Shown piece by piece: positions 1 to 8,600 of a DNA stretch of 12,404 nucleotides. Position 1 is the first letter of the stretch. The number at the start of each line of letters is the position of its first letter. Position numbers and translations under genes: made by a program. The notes beneath the pieces were generated by a model. The model saw only the letters and a program-made list of their open reading frames with translations. It was not told where the DNA came from and made no database searches. Source of the stretch: Treponema sp. (GTDB lineage Bacteria > Spirochaetota > Spirochaetia > Treponematales > Breznakiellaceae); assembly GCA_031289935.1 (NCBI GenBank), contig JAITON010000021.1:1-12404 (forward strand), read 5' to 3'.

Positions 1-81
1 AATCATATAGATGAGCAAACCGTGAAGGTGTTTCATGCAATGAAATGCCGTAAACAGTTTCGCGCCGATGTAGGCGTGTAG
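1..81 (+). CDS. C-terminal end of a small protein, possible toxin of a toxin-antitoxin pair (5' truncated)
   Basis: The first 26 codons are open in frame 1 and end at a TAG at 79-81; the start lies left of the window. The visible tail reads NHIDEQTVKVFHAMKCRKQF, then RADVGV. It is a short basic C-terminus with a beta-strand-like stretch (QTVKVFHAM) followed by a charged end. That would fit a small ribonuclease-type or BrnT/DUF4258-like toxin, but the fragment is too short to assign a family. The stop codon overlaps the Shine-Dalgarno sequence of the next gene, which starts 10 bases later, so the two are almost certainly co-transcribed and translationally linked. The toxin idea rests mainly on this arrangement and on the size and look of the downstream protein. 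It could equally be an unrelated small protein. Confidence 0.45.
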   Translation, partial: NHIDEQTVKVFHAMKCRKQFRADVGV

Positions 82-85
82 GAGG
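81..85 (+). promoter_or_regulatory. Ribosome binding site of the small plus-strand gene
   Basis: GGAGG lies five bases before the ATG at 91 and shares its first base with the stop codon of the upstream partial gene. It decides the start at 91 over the in-frame ATG at 100 (codon 4). Confidence 0.75.
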
Positions 86-90
86 AAAGA

Positions 91-321
91 ATGGCAGACA
101 TGACAGACGAAGAATACGACGCTCTGGACGAACTTTGGACGAAAACAACCCCCAAGGTGAATTTTGCGCGGCCCGGTGTTTTTGCCCGGCAGCGCTACCT
201 TTTGGATTGTTTAGACACCGTGACCGCTCAGTACATTCAGACCAGGGCGGAGGCAACAAAACAAACACCGGCCCAGGTTATCGGTATGATGGCCCGCCGC
301 GAGCTTGCCGCCACAGGGTGA
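91..321 (+). CDS. Small acidic-N-terminus protein, probable antitoxin-like partner
   Basis: This is a 76-residue protein with a strong GGAGG site before its ATG. The N-terminal third is acidic and probably flexible (DMTDEEYDALDELWTK). The middle carries a strand-like segment (YLLDCLDTVTAQYIQT). The end is helical and reads EATKQTPAQVIGMMARRELA. The pattern 'hydrophobic strand, then K/Q-TPxxVI..M.RREL' resembles the short proteins paired with small toxins in treponemes and other bacteria, where the C-terminal part resembles ribbon-helix-helix-like DNA-binding folds. That resemblance is from memory and is not proof. The gene follows the end of another small gene by 9 bases. Base composition is more AT-rich than the minus-strand operon, suggesting an accessory origin. 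Its stop is only 4 bases from the convergent pbpC stop, leaving no room for a dedicated terminator. If not an antitoxin, it is a hypothetical protein of unknown role. Confidence 0.7.
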   Translation: MADMTDEEYDALDELWTKTTPKVNFARPGVFARQRYLLDCLDTVTAQYIQTRAEATKQTPAQVIGMMARRELAATG

Positions 322-325
322 GGCG

Positions 326-2623
326 CTACCGGACTACTGAAAAGCGCAAGCTTTGCTCCTCGTCCCCGCTGCGAACGGTCAGGCTGTGGCTGCCGGGCTC
401 GTGGGGGAGGAAAAACACGAAGGGCCGGGCCTGGGTAAAACGCCGTCCGTCGTACAGGACCTCGAGCGTATCGGACCGGCCGCCGATAACTTCCACGGGA
501 ATCTCCCGGGCGCCGGGACCGGAAAGGAACTCGAAGCCATCCCGGGGGCTGATAATTTCCAGGGGACGGCTGGCATAGTCCACCGAACCCTGCCGGGGGG
601 CGGCGGCAAACCAGGCCTGGTATTCCGCCGGATAACTTATGCTGGATCCCCGGTGCCAGGTGCAGTCCTCCAGCTCCTTTCCATGGGCCACATACTCCCG
701 GACCACCGAGATGCAGTCCTCCGTGGGACGCATCCCGGAGAGCGCGCAGACCGGCTGGAGGCTGTAGGCTTCCGGTTCGGCAAAAACGGGGCCCTTGCTG
801 CCCTGGAGAAAGACCAGGGTATCCCGGACAATGGCTGCGGGGAGGGAGCTTCCGGTCTTGCCCATCACGGTTTCCCCGGTAAAATTGCCCATCCAGACTG
901 CCACGGTGTATTCCGGGCTGGCCCCCAGGGCGACGATGCTCTGATACTGGTTGGCGGTACCGGTCTTGAACATGGCCTGAAAAGCCGTCTCGAAGTTGCC
1001 TCCGGCGCCGAATGCTAGAACCCGGGCGCTCCGGTCCGAGAGAAAGGCGCAGATAATCCGGGCCGTATCCGGGGAGATCGCCTGGGATGCCTCCGGGGCA
1101 TCTTGGGCAGGGGAATCCGGACCGGCCTTGAGCCAGGAGAGGGGGAGCAGGCGGCCGTCCCGGGGCAGGGCGCTAAAGGCCCGGGCCAGCTCGGCGAGGC
1201 TCACCGGGGCATTCCCCAGGGCCAGGCCCAGGCCGGCCTCCCGGGCCGATTCCGCCAGGGAATCAAAGCCCAGGGAAAGGAGGAACTGCCGGTAGTTCTC
1301 CAGCCCCAGCCGGTAGAGGAGATAGACCGCCGGGATATTGAGGCTCGAAGCCAGGGCAGACCGGAAGAGCATGGGGCCGTTAAAGCGGTTGTTAAAGTTC
1401 TGGGGGATATAGAGGGCCTCTGTACCGAAATTCATGGGCACGTCCGCCAGAACCTCCGTGGGCGCGAAACCTTGTTCCAGGGCCAGGGCGTAGAGGAAGG
1501 GCTTCATGCTGCTCCCCGGCTGGTTCAGGGCCAGAACCCCGTCAATCTGGCCCCCCGCTTCCTGGTTACTATAATCGGCGCTGCCCACCCAGGCCAGAAT
1601 TTCCCCCGTCCCGTTATTGATGACCATGGCCGCACCGTTGGTCAGCCGGTACTGATAGTAGCGCTCTACATTGCCGGCCACGAGGCCCTCAAGATACTGC
1701 TGAAGTTCGAGTTCCGCCGAGAGGACGATCTCTGTTTTCCGGGCCTCCCCGGCGGCCAGGCGTATCAGATGGGGCATTTCAAAGGGATAGACGAAGCGCC
1801 GGGCCGAAACTGCGGCGTAGTCCCAGTCCCCGGCCGAAACCGCCGCAAGCAGGGGATAGGCTGCGGCCGGCCGCGCGCTCCGGGCAAAGCGGCCCTGGAG
1901 TTCCGCCGCCGCCGCGATGCAGGCTTCGGGATGGTCCAGGGGGTTGTAGCTTCCGGGCCGCCGGGGAATAACGGCCAGGCAGAACATCTGGGCCGGAGAG
2001 AGCATGGCCAGTTCCGAGGCGAAAAAGGTCCGGGCCGCCGAGGCGGCGCCTTCGGTCTGGAAAGCGAAGGGCAGGGAGTTAAGGTAGAACTCCAGAATTT
2101 CATCCTTGGAGAGCCGGGCCTCCAGCCTTAAGGCGTTCCAGGCCTCGGCCAGCTTCCGTCCCAGCGCCCCCTCGCCACCGGCGAGGGAGCCCTCACCGGT
2201 GGCGAGGATCCGGGCAAGCTGCATGGTAATGGTAGATGCGCCGCTGACCTGCCGCCTCCCGCTCAGGTTCTGGAAGAGGGCCCGGATAATGGACAGGGGA
2301 TCAATGCCGATGTGGTCGTAAAAGCGCCGGTCCTCGGAAAAGACGATGATTGCCCGAAGCTCCTCTGGTATCTCTTCCAGGGGCCGGTATTCCCGGCGGA
2401 GGCCCTCATCCAGGGCCGTGATCTGGAGCAGTTTCCCGTTACGGTCCAGGAAACGGATACTCCAGGGCCGCTCCCGAAACCGCTCCAAATCAGGGTAGGG
2501 CGAGCAGCGCAGGAGGATAAAGAGGCCCAGAACCGCCGCCAACAATACTGCCGCGGCTATCCCGGCCTGCCTAACGAATCGTGTAGAGGGCGCCGGAGCT
2601 TCTGCCGAATATTTCGCCTTCAT
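326..2623 (-). CDS. pbpC: Penicillin-binding protein 1C (bifunctional peptidoglycan glycosyltransferase/transpeptidase)
   Basis: This 765-residue class A PBP is close to the usual PBP1C length. A short cytoplasmic tail is followed by one membrane anchor (about 20-39). The GT51 transglycosylase domain has EDRRFYDHIGID (97-108, catalytic E97), GASTITMQLAR (128-138), RKLAE (156-160) and KDEILEFYLN (173-182). The penicillin-binding domain has SSMK (S371 nucleophile, K374), SLN (427-429) and KTGT (553-556). After it comes the PBP1C-typical cysteine segment (C626, C637, C654) and a C-terminal BiPBP_C domain (about 686-765). All catalytic motifs are intact. It polymerises and cross-links peptidoglycan in the periplasm. 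Linkage to an alpha-2-macroglobulin gene is the classic arrangement, and PBP1C is thought to mend wall damage during attack. The start overlaps the upstream gene by 53 bp; no later ATG precedes the membrane anchor, and no good Shine-Dalgarno is visible, suggesting translational coupling. A 36-nt palindrome encodes residues 140-151. Confidence 0.96.
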   Translation of the reverse strand: MKAKYSAEAPAPSTRFVRQAGIAAAVLLAAVLGLFILLRCSPYPDLERFRERPWSIRFLDRNGKLLQITALDEGLRREYRPLEEIPEELRAIIVFSEDRRFYDHIGIDPLSIIRALFQNLSGRRQVSGASTITMQLARILATGEGSLAGGEGALGRKLAEAWNALRLEARLSKDEILEFYLNSLPFAFQTEGAASAARTFFASELAMLSPAQMFCLAVIPRRPGSYNPLDHPEACIAAAAELQGRFARSARPAAAYPLLAAVSAGDWDYAAVSARRFVYPFEMPHLIRLAAGEARKTEIVLSAELELQQYLEGLVAGNVERYYQYRLTNGAAMVINNGTGEILAWVGSADYSNQEAGGQIDGVLALNQPGSSMKPFLYALALEQGFAPTEVLADVPMNFGTEALYIPQNFNNRFNGPMLFRSALASSLNIPAVYLLYRLGLENYRQFLLSLGFDSLAESAREAGLGLALGNAPVSLAELARAFSALPRDGRLLPLSWLKAGPDSPAQDAPEASQAISPDTARIICAFLSDRSARVLAFGAGGNFETAFQAMFKTGTANQYQSIVALGASPEYTVAVWMGNFTGETVMGKTGSSLPAAIVRDTLVFLQGSKGPVFAEPEAYSLQPVCALSGMRPTEDCISVVREYVAHGKELEDCTWHRGSSISYPAEYQAWFAAAPRQGSVDYASRPLEIISPRDGFEFLSGPGAREIPVEVIGGRSDTLEVLYDGRRFTQARPFVFFLPHEPGSHSLTVRSGDEEQSLRFSVVR
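1086..1102 (-). repeat. Short inverted repeat in a Pro/Ala/Ser-rich loop of pbpC
   Basis: GATGCC (1086-1091) and GGCATC (1097-1102) are perfect 6-bp arms around a 5-base loop. It lies in the segment encoding DSPAQDAPEASQ (about residues 503-514) of the transpeptidase domain. Six-base arms are not rare in GC-rich DNA, so alone this is weak. It is listed because it lies, like the stronger palindromes, in a probable loop. Confidence 0.4.
2165..2206 (-). repeat. 36-nt in-frame palindrome (17-bp potential stem) with 7-residue tandem, inside pbpC
   Basis: The arms CTCGCCACCGG (2171-2181) and CCGGTGGCGAG (2196-2206) are exact reverse complements. Inside them, after one mismatched pair (2182/2195), GAGGG (2183-2187) pairs with CCCTC (2190-2194), leaving two central bases. 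In the mRNA the mismatch becomes a U-G wobble. The palindrome is exactly 12 codons in phase, encoding LATGEGSLAGGE (residues 140-151). Extended to 2165 it is also an imperfect 21-bp tandem, LATGEGS then LAGGEGA. It sits between GT51 motifs GASTITMQLAR and RKxxE, a region that is flexible in class A PBPs. Confidence 0.85.
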
Positions 2624-5600
2624 ACATACATTCCGCTTGGGCTGGCGGCGTGGGATAGACTCCCCGTCTCACTGCCCGGAAGAGGAAGCTCAGGGTGGTT
2701 TCCCCCTTCTCAAAATTATCCCAGAAAAACTGCACCTCGTTATCCAGGATAACCTGATGGCTCAACTGGTGGCGGTAATCTCCTTCCGCTTCGCCCTCTC
2801 TACCTGCGTAGGAGGCGGTGGTAACAAAGGCCGTATCCAGGACCTCCGCTCCCGAGGGAATTGGGGCCCGGAGCGCCACCCAGCTACGGTCCATGCGGCT
2901 GGACACCTGGAGCTTCGCCCGGTAGGTCTTGCCGCTCTCCAGGGCCGTACCGGGAATCTCCTCACCGGTATCTATATCGTATATACCGAAATAGACGCCG
3001 AGCCCCTCGTCCCGGTAGCCCTGGAGCTCCGCCGGTATGGCGTAAGTCAGGGAAGCGGTATAGTAGAGCGCTCCCCTCCCCTGCCGGGATATGGTCAGGG
3101 GGAGCGCGGCGTCCCGGAGCAGGGCCGAAAGGGGCGGCTGCTTAAAGTCGAAGCCCACCGAAACCGGTTTCGCCCCCATGCCCTTGAAGGCCCCGGACAG
3201 TAATTCTGCGCTCCCAAGCCTCACGGTCCCCGACACATCAATATCCGCCAGGTTCTCGGAGCGGATTAGCGCGTCCACTGCGGAGAGGACCCGCACCGTA
3301 ACTGCGGTACTGTCCCAGAAACCGCCTGAACGCTTCTGTTCCAGGAGCGAGTGAAGGAGCCGGGTATTAAGCTCGTCACCGGGAGCCTGGGCCGCGAAGA
3401 ATTCCAGGGCCAGGGCAAGCTGTTCCAGGGTGTTCCCGTAGTAACTATACCGGGACTTTGCCAGGGGGTCGGTGATGTCCACTCCCCGCAGGGTATAGCG
3501 CATCAGGTTGCGGAGCCTGCGGGCCGCCTCGGCAGCCTCAGAGTCGCGGCCAAGATTCCGGTAGGCCATCCCCGCAAAGGCCAGCACGGAAGCATCTACG
3601 TTCTGCCGGGAGAGGATCTCCGCAAGTTTTGAGGAGTCCACCGGCGCCCCCAGGAGGGAGAACACGTAGAGGGTATAGACCTGGAGATAGGACTGGGCGT
3701 AGTAGCCCGGCGATGCCGGACGCAGGGATTGGAGCCGCTGGTATTCGGCGCTGAGGTAGTTCCCCAGTTTCGCCGTATCAAGCCCCGCAGGAATCACGAT
3801 ACCCTTTCCCCGGGCCAGGGCGATGATCTGGGCTATTCTGAGGCTCACGTAGTAATCGGGCTCCTGACGGGAGGGCCAGTAGGGGAAGCCCCCGCCCGCC
3901 AGTTGGACCTGGGCCCAGTAGATAAGCTCAGACTCAACCACCTGCCGGGGATTAGCCACCTCATTTCTCAGGCTGAATACGTTTAAATAATCCCCAAAGA
4001 TCACCAGGGGCAGCATGGCGGCGCTCCGCTGTTCCATGCAGCCGTAGGGATAGTGGAAGAGATAGTCCACTGCGGAATCCAGCAGGGCCAGCCTCGTGGC
4101 ATCCAGACTGACACTCATACTGCCCACGCCGTTATCGGCAAAGGAAGGGATCACCAGCATTTCTGCGGCGGAACTCTCCCCGTCCCGGACCGTACCGGCG
4201 GCGCTTACGGTCTCTTTGACATAGGGCCGTTCTATGGTCAGGGGAACCTTGAGCTTTTCGTTGAGGATATCCGAATTCACCGTAAAACTAAGCTCCACCG
4301 TACCGGCGGAAAGAGCCGCCAGGTCAAAATAGACCGCAGCGCTCCCACCTGCCGGAACCCTTACTTCCCGTTCCGCTACGCCGTCCACCTGGGCGGCGCC
4401 CTTGATGGTCCCGGTCCCGGCGATATCCAGGCGCAGTTTTACGGTATGGGCCGCCGCGTCCATATTGGTCACCAGGACCCCCGCTTCGGCGGTGTCCCGT
4501 TCCCGGAGCCGCCGGGGTAAAATCTCCCGGACATTGATACGGCTCTGGACCAGGATCTCGCTTTCTTTAATGGAAAAATTATCACCCCGAACCCCAAAGG
4601 CCGTAACCCGGTAGGTAGTAAGACTATCGGGGAGCTTGAAGCTGGCGGTTACCTTGCCGTCATCGCCGGTAATCAGCATGGGCAGGAATACTGCCGTTGG
4701 GTTAAAGTCCTTGCGCTCCTCTATCTTGCTGTCGCCATCAGCATCGCCGCCGGCAAGGTTCTTGACGCTGTAAGTTACCGGGTCCATGAGCAGGGCCCGG
4801 GAATCGCCGCCCTGGACGGCCAGGGGGAAGCGGGACTCATCGTAGAAATAGGCTATTGGATCCGGCACATGGTAATTGATCAGGTCCAGCACCCCCCGGT
4901 CCACGACCATAAGGGTGATCTCCGCATTGGGCAGGGACCGGCCGTCCTGGGTCGCCATGAGGGTCAGGGTAACCTCTTCGCCAGGCCGGTAGCTGGGCTT
5001 ATCGGCCTCAAGACTGACCGAGAAGGACCGTACCTGGGGATTCACCGAGAGCCGGGCCAGGCCAAAATATCCCTTGGGCTTGTCCAAGTCGGCCTCGCCG
5101 TACTCGTGGGCAGGCGGCCCGGAACGGACCGAGTAAGAGGAAACCGCCACATAGACTACGGGCACATAGTTCCGGGCGATGGGAATTTCGATCACATTCA
5201 CCGCGTCCTCAAAATAGCGGACCTCCTCGGTAAATATACCCTCCCGCTCCACGGTAATAAGGTACTGGCCCGAAGGCAGGGGCGATTGTAACAGTAATTG
5301 CGCGGTATCGCCGGGATTGTAGAGTGATTTATCCGGCGTCAGACGCAGTTCTTCTGCGCTGTTCATGTTCCAGTAGCCGCCCCCGGAACCGGTAACATAA
5401 AAACTGTACTCTGTCAGGACGGTCCTGCCCTCCCGGTCTTTTGCGGAAAGCCTGAGCACATAAAAACCCGCCTTGGAAGGCCGGACGGTAAAACTGCCGC
5501 CCTGGCCCGTGAGCTTAATCTTGGAAGCGCTGTCGGCGATCATCTCCTGGATGTATTCGTCGTAGATATAGCCCCCGACGCCCTGCTGCTGGACCCGCCG

Positions 5601-8600
5601 CCACTCCTCCCGGAGAAGTTCCACGGATAGGATCCCTGCCTCCGCCGCGCCCGAACTTGTCTGGAGGAAAAGCTCCTGGCCCGCCGTCTTCTCCCCCGCC
5701 GTAGTTACGGTGATATAGTGAAAGGTAATCTCCTCCCCCGCCTTGGCGAAACCGGCCTTCCGGTCCGAGGCCAGGCCGATATAAAACCGGGCCGGGTGGA
5801 CCAGGACCGAGCTTGAGGCGGCGATCATTTGGTTGCTTAAATCCGTGACCCGGACCTCAACGGAATAGCGGTAGGGGGCCCCCAAGCTGCCCTCGCTGCC
5901 GGTCTTCTGGGAAAGAGCGGCCTTCCCTTCGCCGCTCAGGGCGCCGCTCCCGGCGGCAATGTAGTGCTTGGCATCGTAGGAACTCCGGGGGCCGAAGCTA
6001 AAGCCCTCGGTACCGGATGTTCCGGGGCTGAACCAGGAGAGTTCCCGGTACCAGCCGGCCTCCCAGCCTGCCCCCGAGAGGCTCCCCCCGGAAAGGTAGG
6101 AAGCGGAAAGGCTCATGCTGATCTCGTCACCGCTGATAAGGACCGTTTGGGGCGGTGCGATGGAGGCCTGAAATTTAAGGCGCTCAAAGAAGGCCACGGT
6201 AATGGGTATGTTGGCGATAATCGTACCCAAAGCGCTCCCCCGCCGGTAGACCAGCCGGTATGCTCCAGGGGCCAGGTCTGCGGGCACTTCCAGGGAACCG
6301 TAGAAACCCCCGGATCCAGTTACCGTACCGGAAAGACTGGCAATCGTCTGGCCCTGGTAACGGTCCTCCTCTAGGGCAACCGCATAGTCCCCCCGGTAGA
6401 TCAGGTACATCCCCAGCACCAGGGAGCGGTCCACCCCCCGGAAGCTCAGGGTCTCGCCGGGCTTGTAGAGCCCCCGGTCGGAGAACATGAATACCACGGG
6501 ATTGACCTGCTCCGCTAATTGGGTGGACCGGGAGCTCACCCCGAAAGACCAGGAGTTGTGGGAATTGGGAGAAAAGACCGCCCGGTCACCATCCTTTTCG
6601 GCAGACACCCAGGGCTGGTAATAGCTGTTGTTGCGGTTCACTGTGGCCTCCCGCAGGACCGATGCCCCAAGACCGATCACCGCCAAGCCGTCCTTGCCGG
6701 TCATGGCCCCGCCGATACTGTCCGATTCCTGTACTTCCCAGAGCAGATCGGTCTGACCGTTTTGGCTTACAAAGGGCCAGGGCGATATCAGCCTGACCAG
6801 GGCTCCTTCCACGGGCTCACCGGTGGAAAGGCTCGTAACCAGGACCACGGTCTTGTTAAAGCCGTAACGCACCGTAAGCCCCAGGTCCGTTACCTGGAGA
6901 CGGAGCTCGTTCGTGCTGCGGTAGATCCGGAAGCCATCGGGGGTTTTTTCCTGGGTCCCCGAAGCCTTCCATTCTGTGGGGAGCCTTAAGTCCGCCTTAA
7001 AGTAGACGGAACCCCTGCCCCGTGAAAGGTAGGACCCCAGATCAATCTCTTCGAAATACCGGTAGCCCCGCTCCCCAACGGCAAGATCGACGCGGCGCTC
7101 CTGGGCCTGGGCATCCGGGGCGTCCATGGCACGTATCGTATAAAAGGACCCTTCCAGAATATTGGTATGTTCAAAGAGAAAGCGGGGCGCGAACTGAGCT
7201 TCCAGCATGGCGTTACCATAGTCCAGAAAACGGGCAGTCCCCACCGGAGGCGGCTCAGGCGGCATGGTGATGCTCCCCTTATAAGCCCCCGCGCCAAGGC
7301 TCCGGCCAAAGATATCCTTTAAGTCTCTGGAAATATACACCCCCAGGGTTTCGCCGTAGTTCAGGGGCAGATTGTACAGCCTGATAATATTGCCGATTAC
7401 CTCAAGATGATCAGGCCCCAGGTCCATAGCGGGCTCAATCCGTACCGCTCCGGCTGCCGTAGCCCCATTCAGCCTGATGGAAAAGTCGATGTCGATTATG
7501 TTACGGTATTTGCCGTAGGGGTATCCCCGGTCTAGGCCGGTCACTGCAAAAGGCCCCGGCGTCCTAAAGACCACCACCTGGTCGGCCTCAATGCCAAAGC
7601 TCGCCCCGGCAGATTTGGCCCCCTGCTTCAGAATCACAAAGACCGGGGTGTCAAATTCCACGACCCCCGTAAGCGCCGCCAAGAGCTCGTAGTCCGAGAC
7701 CTGCCGCAGGCTAAAGGCCTTGAGACCCCCAAGACCGGTACTGATTTCCAGATACGGCCGGATATCCCCGGCCTGCACGGGGTAGTTAAACTTGATGCTG
7801 ATCTCCCGGGCCGCCTCGGGGGGCACCTCGTTCAGGGAGAAAGACATGCCGGTCTGTTTCCTAAAGGCATCCCCGGGCCGGACTTCGCTGATTGCCAGGG
7901 CCTCGGTATGAAAGCTGAAAACCCGCTGGCCGCTGATTTTGTTCCCCCAGATGGACGCTGCATTGGGGTTGACCGTAATCGTATAGACCTGCTGGCTCCG
8001 GCAGGGCTCGGCAGCCTCGAAGCTGAGGAAGCTCGTACCGTACCAGCGGAAAACTCCCTTGAGAGCCGGTTCGATGCTGAGCACCGGGGAACTGGCAGAA
8101 GGCGCGCCCAGGGCTGCCAGGGCGGTCATGGGCTGGGAGAAGACCAGGTATATCTGGGGCCGTTGTACCGTCGAGGAGAAAAGACCCTGGGGCCCCCAAT
8201 CCACCACGGCCAGAGGCTCCTGATTCCCCTGGGCTGTTTCCACCGTTCCGGCCTGGGCGGCCACAATCGAAGCCGCCTCTCTGGGGGAGCTATACTGGAC
8301 CAGGTAATCCCCCAGGGGCCGCAGCCCCCCGCCGATAGTCTGGGTCCCGGCCCCCGCCTGAACCGGTACAATAAAAGCCGCACGCTGCTCCGGCCCCGCC
8401 GGAAGCTCGGGCGCCTGGGGCCGGTAGTCCAGGTTAAAGGCCGCCCGGACCGCCTCGTCGTTGGCCAGCCAGACTGTGCTATCCGCCGGGCCGCCTGATT
8501 CTTCCCGGACATAGACGCCTTCTTCTACCGTTTCTATAAGAACCGGCGCCAGGGACGGTTCGTTGGAACCGTTTTTACAGCCCTGCAACAAACAGAGCAG

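Noticed and set aside
322..360. Possible bidirectional terminator between the convergent genes
   Set aside because: Only 4 bp separate the stops. The nearby GCGCT/AGCGC pairing has 5-bp arms around a long loop and no T tract.
507..523. Short GC palindromes such as TCCCGG-N3-CCGGGA in pbpC and similar 5-6-bp-arm repeats elsewhere
   Set aside because: Arms of this length are expected often in DNA this rich in G and C. Only the longer or tandem ones were kept.
135..578. 147-codon plus-strand frame overlapping the small gene and the pbpC 3' end
   Set aside because: It is out of frame with the better-supported 76-residue gene, lacks a ribosome site, and has a compositionally odd Arg/Pro/Ser-rich product.
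1103..2131. 342-codon open frame on the plus strand opposite pbpC
   Set aside because: Same reason: a shadow of PBP1C, with low-complexity Gly/Arg/Gln-rich translation and no supporting ribosome site.
8555..8576. Hairpin followed by five T on the plus strand, resembling a rho-independent terminator
   Set aside because: It lies inside the 5' coding part of the minus-strand macroglobulin gene, and no plus-strand transcript is expected there. The T run is short and the stem only 7 bp.
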